From positions 1 through 43,016 of the forward strand of contig JAAHGL010000048.1 in assembly GCA_010692635.1 (NCBI GenBank): a stretch of DNA of 43,016 nucleotides, in the 5' to 3' direction. Shown here piece by piece: positions 1 to 7,244 of this stretch. This stretch comes from Symploca sp. SIO2C1 (GTDB taxonomy: Bacteria > Cyanobacteriota > Cyanobacteriia > Cyanobacteriales > Coleofasciculaceae). Positions within the stretch are counted from its first letter, which is position 1; every line of letters begins with the position of its first letter. A program made the translations under genes and the position numbers. Under the pieces are notes generated by a model, which did no database searches, had not been told where the DNA came from, and worked only from the letters and a program-made list of their open reading frames with translations.

Positions 1-1
1 G

Positions 2-211
2 GGGAAGAAGCAGTCTAAGAGATACCATAAATGTCGTTCATCTTTAGCGAAAGAGCATCTCAAGGTAAGTAGACAGCGTGAAGACAAAGCTCGTAAAGAT
101 GCTTTGGCGCTAGTTAAGTCGAAAGATTTAATTGTCTACGAGGACTTGAAGATACAAAACATGGTGAAAAATCACCAGCTAGCTAAATCGATCAGCGATG
201 CATCTTGGTAA
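2..211 (+). pseudogene. tnpB: IS200/IS605-type TnpB, internal fragment
   Basis: An open frame enters from the left edge and stops at 209-211. It encodes 69 residues typical of the RuvC region of TnpB/OrfB proteins, including KARKDALALVKSKDLIVYED and then NMVKNHQLAKSISDASW. TnpB is an RNA-guided nuclease carried by IS200/IS605 elements. The expected continuation after SISDASW is a zinc finger with CxxC pairs and the last catalytic Asp. It is missing, and a stop follows directly. The next frame resumes with the usual C-terminal tail (NSTVGHTESGA), so an internal deletion with a frameshift has joined the two pieces. The protein cannot be an active nuclease. Confidence 0.85.
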
Positions 212-425
212 AAGGATTTAAGCTATTAGCTGAATATGTAAACAGTACTGTAGGGCATACAGAATCTGGAGCCAAAAGCTCGAAAGCGCAGGGAGAAACT
301 GGCCTCTGGCTCAAGAATGGAGACGCTCTTGTTCTAAGTCGGCTCGATGAACTGCGAACCAAGAACTCTTGGGAATCCCCCGCTATACCTCTAACGAGGT
401 TAGCGGAGGGAGGATGTCAATGTCT
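212..425 (+). mobile_element. TnpB C-terminal remnant and element right end
   Basis: Read in the frame of 205-552, this stretch still encodes a TnpB-like tail (VGHTESGA, then SWESPAI). It ends in a hairpin, CCCCCGCTA at 377-385 pairing imperfectly with TAGCGGAGGG at 401-410, followed by GGATGTCAA at 412-420. This is the layout known for the right end of TnpB elements, where the 3' part of the gene overlaps the guide-RNA scaffold. Bases after about 421 would be the guide segment if any scaffold RNA is still made. No long ORF from 205 to 552 is called as a gene, because its last third lies outside the element and resembles nothing. Confidence 0.6.
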
Positions 426-563
426 CTCTAACAACATCATTACATTCTGCGATCGCAAATCTTGCATTAAGAACTTTCAACTCCTCACACTCGGAAGCCT
501 CAACAGGTATCCTCAACCTACATTATTCTGTCTTCAAAACGAAACCCAATGATGTCGGGATTT

Positions 564-591
564 GTTGGGTGTCGCTAGCGCTCTACCCAAC
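564..591. repeat. GTTGGGT palindrome
   Basis: GTTGGGT (564-570) and ACCCAAC (585-591) form a perfect 7-bp stem with a 14-base loop. It lies just after the stop codon of the ResB-like gene, which is on the minus strand. It resembles a common cyanobacterial intergenic palindrome and has no T-run, so termination is possible but unproven. Confidence 0.45.
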
Positions 592-599
592 CTAAAGAT

Positions 600-2549
600 T
601 TAGTGCTGAGTTACAACTTCTTTGGTTGTTGTCTCAACTGGAGGATTTTCAGATTTCGGTTGGGGAGCTGGTAGTTTTTTCACCAGTAAAGGACCATAAA
701 ACATGACTGCAATTCCCAACACGACTAAACCTGAACCACTCCAGGTTAATGCCGTTACCCAAGCTGGTTCTCGTTTAACTTGCAGAGTCGATTGTTGTAA
801 ATCTCCAGGATTCCAGGAAGCTTGAGCAATTTTCCAGCCTTTGTACCAGGTGGGATGGTTCATCCAAACTCGGCGCTGCTCACTGAAACTATCATGAGGA
901 TCACTAATGCGAATTTGACTAGTCCACATGGCAACAGATTCGGAGCCTTCATTGCGTTCAACGATAAAGTCTTCTAATTTAATGGCAAAGGGTAGTTGTA
1001 ACAATTTGGGACTAAAAGCTGCTAGCCATTCTTCATTAGTATCTGCCACAACGGTAGGTTCTCCCCAAGGTAACCAAGTTTGAGTACCATTCGGCATTTT
1101 TACTAACAGTGCGGGGGTTCCCCCAAAATTAGGATTGTCAGCGGGAATTACTTCTCGTTGTAGTTGTGCTTGGGGGATGAATTGTTCTAGGGTAATTTGA
1201 AAATCCGCCCAGCCAGGATTGACTGATTGTCCAACTTTGAGGCTGCCTGATTGGAATCCTTGAGAGGAATTTGCCGTATAGTAAAGTTCGTCTGCTGCTG
1301 TAACAATGACGTGGAAGTAATCTTCAGTTTGCTGTGGGGAGATTTGATATTGGATATCGAGATCCTGGATTTGTTCCCCGGAAACTACAGCTCGCACAGG
1401 GGGTAACTCTTGACGTCCGAAAACGAACCATTGTTCAATACTATCGGTTAAGAAACCGGGTTTTTGTTCACGAAATGCCGATATTTCCTTGGGGTGAATG
1501 AAATTTTGCGTGGGATTTCGATTCTCCGCGTCTCCGTGTCTCCGCGTCTCCGTGTCTGTTGACTCGTTTCCCCACGCCTTTTTTCGCTCACCCATTTCCT
1601 TGTCGTCTTCACGAGGAACCCGGTTTCTGAGAACTTGGAGTTTAACAGCGGGATTTTTGAGGCTATTAGAGGCAGAGATAGGTTGATTGTTGCTATCGAG
1701 GCGAAAATCTGGCCAAAAATTGATTACCTTCAGGGTTAAGTTACCTAGTTCAACTGATTGAGGCTGGTTAGGATTAATCTCGATCGCTTTTTGTTGTCCT
1801 TGAAAACTAACTTGTAACTTTCCCCAAGGATTGTCATCTGCTTTAGTAGGAGGCGATAGTAAAGATTGCAGTTCGGATTCACTCTCAGCTGGAATAATCT
1901 CCAAATCAGCAGGACCAAGGGAAATTTTACTATACTCATTGGGCGCGATCGCTAACCAACGGTCTAATTTTTGTCCCATTCTGGAGCTACTTAGGCTGAG
2001 GTTAACCGCAGGATTCTCAACAGCTCCTCCTGGATTAAAGCGGACAGTTTTGAGAGCTTTGTCAGTATAGCTAATGAGGGAGACTCTACCAACTCGATTA
2101 GGACTAAGAGAACCATCAGCTTTTACCCAAACATTCCCCTGTGCTACCTCACCGTCGGGGGACATAACTTCTAATAAATCCCCTTCTACCCGAATTTGGC
2201 TATTAGCCATTCCATCAGTTCGCAAAGGTAGCATTCCTTCCGAGCCTAAGTGAATAACCGCTGCTGAGCCAGCAATAATTACAATCAGTCCCGTATGAGT
2301 TAAAGCAAAACCAATTTTCCTCGCTCCTCGCCAAGGATAGCGTGACAACGCCGAAATTCCCAAATTCAGAGCAAGGAGAAACATTAAAGCACCAAACCAG
2401 GGACTTTTATAAATTTGTTGTTGAACAGTAGTTGAACCAACTTGAGATTCGTAAAAAGTTGCGCCAATGAGGATGATAACAATAGCAGTTAGTAAAGGTA
2501 CTGCTAGTTTAATTGAACCCAGGAAACGAAAAATAGGATTAGATTTCAT
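600..2549 (-). CDS. ResB/Ccs1-like cytochrome c biogenesis protein, interrupted in frame by a MITE
   Basis: This 649-residue protein is a ResB-family factor of System II cytochrome c assembly. In that system ResB works with CcsA to pass reduced apocytochrome and heme across the membrane. Three hydrophobic segments occupy the first 115 residues, starting after [21 protein letters not shown] large extracytoplasmic domain follows, and a last membrane helix lies near residue 605-625 before a short charged tail. It is longer than typical cyanobacterial Ccs1. Part of the excess is 37 residues encoded by a 102-bp inserted element plus a 9-bp duplication (1492-1602), which keeps the frame. The start codon abuts a heptamer repeat with no visible Shine-Dalgarno. 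The gene ends a minus-strand run of heme-protein genes and probably serves them. No CcsA is in the window. Confidence 0.88.
   Translation of the reverse strand: MKSNPIFRFLGSIKLAVPLLTAIVIILIGATFYESQVGSTTVQQQIYKSPWFGALMFLLALNLGISALSRYPWRGARKIGFALTHTGLIVIIAGSAAVIHLGSEGMLPLRTDGMANSQIRVEGDLLEVMSPDGEVAQGNVWVKADGSLSPNRVGRVSLISYTDKALKTVRFNPGGAVENPAVNLSLSSSRMGQKLDRWLAIAPNEYSKISLGPADLEIIPAESESELQSLLSPPTKADDNPWGKLQVSFQGQQKAIEINPNQPQSVELGNLTLKVINFWPDFRLDSNNQPISASNSLKNPAVKLQVLRNRVPREDDKEMGERKKAWGNESTDTETRRHGDAENRNPTQNFIHPKEISAFREQKPGFLTDSIEQWFVFGRQELPPVRAVVSGEQIQDLDIQYQISPQQTEDYFHVIVTAADELYYTANSSQGFQSGSLKVGQSVNPGWADFQITLEQFIPQAQLQREVIPADNPNFGGTPALLVKMPNGTQTWLPWGEPTVVADTNEEWLAAFSPKLLQLPFAIKLEDFIVERNEGSESVAMWTSQIRISDPHDSFSEQRRVWMNHPTWYKGWKIAQASWNPGDLQQSTLQVKREPAWVTALTWSGSGLVVLGIAVMFYGPLLVKKLPAPQPKSENPPVETTTKEVVTQH
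1492..1593 (+). mobile_element. 102-bp MITE inside the ResB gene
   Basis: The element begins GGGTGAATGAAA and ends TTTTTTCGCTCACCC, matching the ends of two other copies in this window. It is flanked by a perfect 9-bp target duplication, ATTTCCTTG at 1483-1491 and 1594-1602. Its core holds alternating cgtctccgcgtctccgtg repeats. Element plus duplication is 111 bp, or 37 codons, so the ResB frame stays open. No transposase is encoded. Confidence 0.9.
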
Positions 2550-2626
2550 AAGGCAGAAGGCAGAAGGCAGGAGGCAGAAGGCAGAAGGCAGGAGGCAGAA
2601 GGCAGAAGGCAGAAGGCAGGAGGCAG
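2550..2626. repeat. GGCAGAA/GGAGGCA heptamer repeat array
   Basis: Imperfect tandem heptamers begin directly next to the ResB start codon and replace its expected ribosome-binding region. Short related pieces recur at about 4883-4909 and 9550-9580. Confidence 0.85.
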
Positions 2627-2672
2627 TCTAGATGAAACAAATTCACCACTAAGTGATGAAAGTAGGTTCTTT

Positions 2673-2710
2673 CCTGCTCCCCTCCTTGGAGGGGTTGGGG
2701 GTGGGTTCTG
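2673..2710. repeat. Dispersed G/C-strand repeat
   Basis: The string cccctccttggaggggtt, followed by gggggtgggttctg, also occurs almost unchanged at 16250-16288. The CCTCC/GGAGG core is palindromic. It lies in the 350-bp gap between the ResB and thioredoxin genes, which is otherwise repeats. Confidence 0.6.
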
Positions 2711-2773
2711 CTCCCTACTTACAAGTCAAAAGGATGCATTTACCATGAATTCCCAATTCTAAATTCTAAATTC

Positions 2774-2902
2774 TAAGTAGGTGGGCATAAATAAACTCAC
2801 ATGGGCAGGGCGGGTTTTGAAGGAGAGAAACAGGACACGTAGCAAGCATCTTAGCTAAACCCGCCCCTACAAATCCAATGATCGTTTTTTTTCACCTACT
2901 TA
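2774..2902. repeat. Inverted-repeat element TAAGTAGGTG...CACCTACTTA
   Basis: A perfect 10-bp inverted repeat (2774-2783 and 2893-2902) bounds 129 bp. The interior is a second palindrome, AGGGCGGGTTT near 2807 against AAACCCGCCCCTACA near 2858. The right arm contains the stop codon of the thioredoxin gene, so the insertion probably trimmed or supplied that gene's end. Confidence 0.6.
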
Positions 2903-3355
2903 CTTAAATTCCTTTAAAATATTCTCAATAACTACTTCCGGCGCCTTACCAATCAGCGTTTCTACCACTTCTTGATTGGCTCTCAAAAATGTCAAATGAG
3001 GTACGCCAGTAACTTGATAAGTTTGTATTTGCTGATGCCACTGGGGGTCATCAATATTGAGCATCGTAAAATTTATAGATTCTCCATACTTGTGCTGGAG
3101 TTGCTCTAAAGTAACTGCCAGAGATTGGCAAGTTTGACACCAATCAGCATAAAATTCGATCAAACTGGGCTTACCATTCGTCCTAGCAACTTGATAGGGT
3201 ACGGAATCTCGTGCCATAGTCTTGAGGGTAGCCAAATTTGCGATCGATGAATGAAAAGTAGGAGCAAAGTCTTCATGGGTAATTACGATATTTCCGATCA
3301 CAAATAGTAGGAAACCGACAAAAGCTAGTAACCACGTTTTTTTGATCATCATCAT
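2900..3355 (-). CDS. Membrane-anchored thioredoxin-like protein (TxlA/HCF164/CcsX type)
   Basis: The protein has 151 residues. One N-terminal membrane anchor (about residues 7-25) is followed by a thioredoxin fold with redox motif WCQTC (Cys73, Cys76) and a cis-Pro loop, GVPHLTF. Such proteins face the lumen or periplasm and reduce apocytochrome cysteines before heme attachment, and they act with ResB/CcsA. The context fits: the gene lies between a predicted cytochrome b and a ResB homologue, 13 bp after the former. Three consecutive ATG codons make the exact start uncertain by two residues. The stop lies in the arm of a repeat element. A broader disulfide-reductase role is also possible. Confidence 0.88.
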   Translation of the reverse strand: MMMIKKTWLLAFVGFLLFVIGNIVITHEDFAPTFHSSIANLATLKTMARDSVPYQVARTNGKPSLIEFYADWCQTCQSLAVTLEQLQHKYGESINFTMLNIDDPQWHQQIQTYQVTGVPHLTFLRANQEVVETLIGKAPEVVIENILKEFK

Positions 3356-3368
3356 TCATTGACAAAAT

Positions 3369-3980
3369 TCACTGATAATAGTAAGCAATGATAATATGAA
3401 TAATCAACATTACCATAAATGCAGTAACCAGGAAGATATGAGTATTCAACCAAATGAGACGCAGCTTACGAATTAGTACTCCCTTAGGAATAAAATTTTT
3501 CTGATTTAAACCATTAGCTTTGATTCCTGCAAAGCTAAAACTTCTCTGGGGAGATTCTAATATACCCAATTCAGCAACAGAACCCATTAAAGCGGATAAA
3601 ACAACCCCAAAAAACACCCAGAGAAAGATAGCATTAAAATTTAAGCCCTGACTACCCACTGTATGAATGAGCGTTGTCCCTAACAACGCAATGCCCACAA
3701 AAATATGTAAACTGCGCCAAAATAAAAGCGAGCCCGGTAATTTTACCTTGATCTTCCAACTTTGACCCCGCTTTCTCGCCACCAGAATCATTTCCACAAT
3801 AATAAAAAACAAGGAAACGTATCCCGTGATCTGCTTATATAGTTCTCCTTGAAGTACTAAGTGTAAGTCAAAATTGCTCTCCCTAATCATTGGCAGATAC
3901 CAAGGACTCAAAACAAAAGGAATTAACAGAGCAACAGTGACAAAAGTCAGTGAAATCAAGGTTGAGAATTTGATTTTCAT
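3369..3980 (-). CDS. Di-heme cytochrome b-like membrane protein (DUF4079 / ferric-reductase-like)
   Basis: The 203-residue protein has four or five membrane helices and two His pairs. His92 and His106 lie in one helix and His181 and His195 in another, each pair 14 residues apart. That spacing is the classical pattern for two b hemes stacked between helices in b561 and ferric-reductase domains. The family resembles DUF4079. I chose the ATG at 3978-3980. An open frame continues upstream to 4100, but its extra 40 residues are translated heptamer repeat and intergenic sequence. Its place next to multiheme cytochromes suggests it passes electrons across the membrane to them. No cytosolic NAD(P)H domain is present, so quinol or another donor is needed. 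Confidence 0.75.
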   Translation of the reverse strand: MKIKFSTLISLTFVTVALLIPFVLSPWYLPMIRESNFDLHLVLQGELYKQITGYVSLFFIIVEMILVARKRGQSWKIKVKLPGSLLFWRSLHIFVGIALLGTTLIHTVGSQGLNFNAIFLWVFFGVVLSALMGSVAELGILESPQRSFSFAGIKANGLNQKNFIPKGVLIRKLRLIWLNTHIFLVTAFMVMLIIHIIIAYYYQ

Positions 3981-4037
3981 AGAATTGGGAATGGGGAATT
4001 GGGAATGGGGAATTGGGAATTGGGAATTGGGAATTGA
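3981..4037. repeat. GGGAATT/GGGAATG heptamer repeat array
   Basis: About eight tandem heptamers touch the start codon of the cytochrome b-like gene on its 5' side. Read through, they would encode SQFPIPNSQFPIPNS, a low-complexity sequence typical of translated STRRs. A shorter CCAATGA array lies at about 4130-4150. Confidence 0.85.
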
Positions 4038-4162
4038 GAAAAAATAGCTTTCCTGGGTTAAGTGTGGTAAATGTGCCGAAAATAAATTCTCAATTCGCAA
4101 TTAATGACCCATTCTCCATTCCCTTTCAAATGACCAATGACCAATGACAAACAACAAACCAA

Positions 4163-4816
4163 TTAAGTCTTCTCAATCGGCAAATTAATCATGACCCCTC
4201 CCATCACATCATCCATCTTGAATACCTTGTCAGGATAGCGCTCTAAATGAATAGGATGAGTGTTATGACAAGTTACACAAGCTTCAGCAACAGCTTTGTC
4301 AGGATACAAAGCAGAAAAATAAGTTTGATCGCCTACTTGCTGATAATCTTTGTAAGGTTTACCTGTCTCAATCACAGCATCCATCGCTTTCTTTTCAAAC
4401 TCATTTTTCGGTGCCTGGCTATCATTAATGTTCCAGGGAGAGATTAAGTTGTAGGAAAAAGTTAGTCCTGCTTCAGTAGCATAGTCAGTGGCAATTTCTG
4501 AACCTAAGCGGAACATTTGCGCTGGTAGGGGAATACCATCAGTATTTTCCCAACCTTCCGTGGCTTCAATTTCCAGAACTCCTTTGTCTTTCTCTTTTCC
4601 TTCTAATTTTTTAGCTCGGTTAACTACGTGTTGAGTGTAGGCTGTACGATCTGCTGCTAGGGTAGTATGCACATAATCAGCAACCATTTCTGGCGGAATT
4701 CCGACAGCTTGCTCAGATGAACCACCACCACAAGCAATTGCCGTAACACATATAATTGCTGCTAAAGATATCAGAGCAATTGTTTTAGCTTTGATTTGAC
4801 GCAATAAATAAGACAT
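4163..4816 (-). CDS. Tll0287-like mono-heme c lipoprotein (DUF3365)
   Basis: The protein has 217 residues. A hydrophobic N-terminus ends in a lipobox-like sequence, VTAIAC (Cys29), so it is probably a lipoprotein on the outer face of a membrane. The body matches the Tll0287/DUF3365 heme domain, with a single CVTCH site at residues 180-184 near the C-terminus and the typical GWENTDG and FSYNLISPWN stretches. Tll0287 is a c-type heme protein first described from a thermophilic cyanobacterium. Related domains act as heme-based redox or gas sensors. It lies between the multiheme cytochrome and cytochrome b genes, which points to an electron-carrier role. Confidence 0.88.
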   Translation of the reverse strand: MSYLLRQIKAKTIALISLAAIICVTAIACGGGSSEQAVGIPPEMVADYVHTTLAADRTAYTQHVVNRAKKLEGKEKDKGVLEIEATEGWENTDGIPLPAQMFRLGSEIATDYATEAGLTFSYNLISPWNINDSQAPKNEFEKKAMDAVIETGKPYKDYQQVGDQTYFSALYPDKAVAEACVTCHNTHPIHLERYPDKVFKMDDVMGGVMINLPIEKT

Positions 4817-4972
4817 GACTATTATCGTGAACTCCTCAGTGATTGTTAAAGATCAGTCTGCAAGTACTTTCAATAAACAAGGCATAAGGCAGAGGGCAGG
4901 AGGCAGAAGCTAAGAGAATTTTCTTACATTCATAACGGATGCATTTTTACCCGTAACTCCCTCTGATTCTGC

Positions 4973-5779
4973 TTAATCTTGAGTTTCTTGGCTCGACCTT
5001 CTCTTTTCTAATTTCCGCACCAGTTCTATAGTTTCTAGATGCAGTTTCGGCAGGCGATCAAAGTTAGTTTCCACTAACTCATCATCAAATATACTGTTAT
5101 AGGAATATTCCATTCCGTGACAATTCATACAAACTTCTTTTACCATGCGATCGCGAGGCAGAAGAGTATAAGTATTGTTGTGATTAACAAACACTTTGTC
5201 ATCCGTTTCTTGACGAGGTAAATGGCAAGTGGCACAGGTAACTGACTCTACAGAAGGTCTAGGTAATTTACCTTCAGCTAAAAACAGTTTGCTATGTTGC
5301 GATTTCTTATAGTTGAGAGAATGAGGATCGTTATGACAACTCAAACAAGAATCAACAGCAGCCACCACCGTATTAACAGCATGAACGTCATGGCAAGTAT
5401 TACAATTGATCTGCTTTTCTAAGGCAGATTCTTTCATCGGAATATTCGCCATTGCTGGTGTCAATGGAGATAGATTTTCGTGCAGGCGAATTCCATGTTT
5501 GCCAAACAGGAAGGTTTCTACTTCAGCTTCATGGCAACTACGACAACTTTCTTGATTTGGCTTGACAATTAAAGCTTTAGTTTCCTGATTTTGGTGACAG
5601 CTGGAACAATTGACCTCAGCCAAAGCGTGGGTACTTGCTTGCCAAAGTTGATGAATTTCCTCTAATTGCTCCTGAGAAATCGGATCAGCTATGGCAGCAG
5701 TAGTAAAAGGAGACACTGCATAAAATACCAACAGCAAAATCAACAGACGAGTTATGGTAGAGTATAGTGCTGACTTCAC
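4973..5779 (-). CDS. Exported hexa-heme c-type cytochrome
   Basis: The 268-residue protein has an N-terminal signal peptide (hydrophobic residues 11-30) and six CxxCH sites at residues 58, 79, 126, 145, 182 and 217. The C-terminal part, with CATCH, then VNHNN, then VCMNCHG, recalls the heme-packing style of hydroxylamine-oxidoreductase and NrfA relatives, but I cannot assign an enzyme. The start is GTG and overlaps the upstream gene's stop as GTGA, so the two cytochromes are translationally coupled. It lies outside the cytoplasmic membrane and probably receives electrons from the anchored penta-heme protein. Multiheme cytochromes of this size are uncommon in cyanobacteria. Confidence 0.88.
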   Translation of the reverse strand: MKSALYSTITRLLILLLVFYAVSPFTTAAIADPISQEQLEEIHQLWQASTHALAEVNCSSCHQNQETKALIVKPNQESCRSCHEAEVETFLFGKHGIRLHENLSPLTPAMANIPMKESALEKQINCNTCHDVHAVNTVVAAVDSCLSCHNDPHSLNYKKSQHSKLFLAEGKLPRPSVESVTCATCHLPRQETDDKVFVNHNNTYTLLPRDRMVKEVCMNCHGMEYSYNSIFDDELVETNFDRLPKLHLETIELVRKLEKRRSSQETQD

Positions 5780-6423
5780 GACTTACCTCCCAAGAACTCA
5801 TCTCCTAAATCTGGTTTGGGAGGTTCTTTTAACTCAGTTGTTACTGTTAGTGCAGGTAACTCCGGCTTAGGTAGCATGGAGGGTTGATCCATATTCTGTC
5901 GCAAGAACCCGGTAGAAATAGCACGATGATCATGGAAATTGTGGCATCCTGCTGTCCAACACCCATCTGGTGCAAAATCGTTATGACTAGCTAAATCCCC
6001 ATTAATAATTCCCTCGTGGCAATTCATGCAAAGATCTGGCTGAAGATGCACACCTCGTCCAAACATGTGAACGTGTTCCTCATGGCAGGCAGTACAGGTA
6101 AGTACATCAATTTTTTGCAGAAGATCCGCCCAACGAGGGTCACTAAATTTCTTCGCTCCATGAGCATCCTGTGCCATTTCTGGTTCGTGACAGCGCAGAC
6201 AAGTATCATTACTGACAGGTTTAAACCCTTCATGACAGGAACTACAGGAAGCTTCAAAGAGCCGATGTTCCTGCGATGTAGTTCCGGGTAGGAAAACCAA
6301 ACGCTGATCTAAGGTAAAGGCAGCAACAAACCAAACTACCAACAGCACGATAATGGCAATTACTGCTGTTTTTAGTTGCCAGAAGGGATTAGGCTTTTTA
6401 GCTCTTTTCGCAGGACTAACCAT
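5776..6423 (-). CDS. Membrane-anchored penta-heme c-type cytochrome
   Basis: The protein has 215 residues from the ATG at 6421-6423. One membrane helix (about residues 19-37) anchors a periplasmic domain with four CxxCH sites (residues 60, 75, 110, 132) and one CWTAGCH site (155-161). The last has four residues between the cysteines, as in some cytochrome c3 hemes. This single-helix multiheme layout is like NapC/NirT quinol dehydrogenases, though sequence identity to them is not clear. An open frame extends upstream to 6522, but those 33 residues are a dispersed CCCCCTAAATCCCCC-type repeat. The 3' end overlaps the hexa-heme gene by 4 bp. The C-terminal 45 residues are Pro-rich. Confidence 0.85.
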   Translation of the reverse strand: MVSPAKRAKKPNPFWQLKTAVIAIIVLLVVWFVAAFTLDQRLVFLPGTTSQEHRLFEASCSSCHEGFKPVSNDTCLRCHEPEMAQDAHGAKKFSDPRWADLLQKIDVLTCTACHEEHVHMFGRGVHLQPDLCMNCHEGIINGDLASHNDFAPDGCWTAGCHNFHDHRAISTGFLRQNMDQPSMLPKPELPALTVTTELKEPPKPDLGDEFLGGKS

Positions 6424-6477
6424 CTTTGAACCGCTAGAGTTAAGATCCGCAAGCCAACCAACGTCAGAATGCTGAAT

Positions 6478-6604
6478 GCCCCCTAAATCCCCCTTGGATC
6501 CCCCTCCAGTCCCCCTTTCCAAGGGGGAAGCCAGAGGATGCTTCGCTTTTTATTCCATGGGGGACTTTGAGTCCAGGCTCCCCCAGAATTGGGGGCTGGG
6601 GGGC
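6478..6604. repeat. CCCCCTTGG / GGGGGCTGGGGGG dispersed repeat
   Basis: C-runs (CCCCCTAAATCCCCCTTGG, then CCCCCTTTCCAAGGGGG) and a GGCTCCCCCAGAATTGGGGG palindrome lie just before the penta-heme start. A related repeat lies inside the CHAT gene at 41246-41334. Confidence 0.7.
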
Positions 6605-6605
6605 T

Positions 6606-6773
6606 TCAATAACCTTTGTATTGTTGCAAATGTTTCCAATTGTTAATTTCGCCACCAGCATCGCGAAGCGTAACGCACCGTTCATTAGTATTTTCCTTTC
6701 CACAAATCACCTTAAAACTTAGTGTCATTGCTTCAAATTCAGCAGCCAAGGAAGCAATGCTGGCTAGCAACAC
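6606..6773 (-). CDS. Small hypothetical ORF between globin and cytochrome genes
   Basis: This is a 55-residue frame from a GTG at 6771-6773. A shorter ATG start would give 40 residues. It begins LLASIASLAAEFEAM, which could be a weak signal or a helix, and ends NNWKHLQQYKGY. Two cysteines are at positions 24 and 33. It lies in the same frame as the globin, a few codons after the globin stop, and just before the penta-heme gene. I do not recognise it. It could be a small exported accessory of the cytochromes or the tail of a decayed gene. Confidence 0.35.
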   Translation of the reverse strand: MLLASIASLAAEFEAMTLSFKVICGKENTNERCVTLRDAGGEINNWKHLQQYKGY

Positions 6774-6782
6774 AATGGCATC

Positions 6783-7211
6783 TTATAAGGCAACCTCTTC
6801 TGGGGTATACTCAGCACCCTCGAGCATCAAAGTGGTAATTGCTCCATAGGCTTCTACCCAAGCTTGCTGAATTTCTTCTGTCCAATTAGCTTCTAAATAC
6901 TGCCCGAAAGTTTTGATTAGGGAATTTCCTACTAATGGATAGTGTTCCGGTAAAGTTCCGTATTTAATGTGTCTTGCTCCTAATCCTTTGAGACTTTCAC
7001 TGAGTACATCTGGTTCACGGAGATTTTCTACTACCATTACCAAGGCACTGAGCAACATTTTCTTTTGCTTTGTCATATGGGTATTGGCAAATAGAGGTTG
7101 AGCTTCTGGATAGTCGGCAAATAAGTTGTCGTAGAAACTACTGATGAATTCATCTGCTTGGGGTTTGACTTGTTCGAAGCTCTGTTCTAGAAGTTCAACT
7201 TTTAAAGACAT
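6783..7211 (-). CDS. Single-domain globin (flavohemoglobin/Vitreoscilla type)
   Basis: The 142-residue protein has a full-length 3-over-3 globin fold without a reductase domain. Key residues are Tyr27 (B10), Phe41 (CD1), a Gln near position 49 (E7 region) and proximal His81 in GLGARHIKYG. I chose the ATG at 7209-7211. An open frame extends upstream to 7304, but those codons cover a long RNA-type hairpin and have no globin similarity. Known relatives bind O2 and NO and can act as NO dioxygenases when given electrons by a reductase. It is the first gene of the heme-protein cluster, so an NO- or O2-related role for the cluster is plausible. Confidence 0.9.
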   Translation of the reverse strand: MSLKVELLEQSFEQVKPQADEFISSFYDNLFADYPEAQPLFANTHMTKQKKMLLSALVMVVENLREPDVLSESLKGLGARHIKYGTLPEHYPLVGNSLIKTFGQYLEANWTEEIQQAWVEAYGAITTLMLEGAEYTPEEVAL

Positions 7212-7244
7212 AATTTGAGTTTTTAGGCAAGTAAGTGTTCTCCG

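Noticed and set aside
205-552. 115-codon plus-strand frame as a normal gene
   Set aside because: Its first half is the frameshifted tail of a broken tnpB and its end runs out of the element with no similarity. It is annotated as a remnant.
3981-4100. N-terminal extension of the cytochrome b-like protein
   Set aside because: Forty extra residues are translated repeat (SQFPIPNS). The ATG at 3980 starts just before the first membrane helix.
6024-6291. Open frames on both strands inside the penta-heme gene
   Set aside because: They overlap a gene with five heme motifs in another frame and show no motifs themselves.
6424-6522. N-terminal extension of the penta-heme cytochrome
   Set aside because: The 33 residues are encoded by a dispersed C/G-run repeat. 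The ATG at 6423 precedes the Lys-rich segment and membrane anchor.
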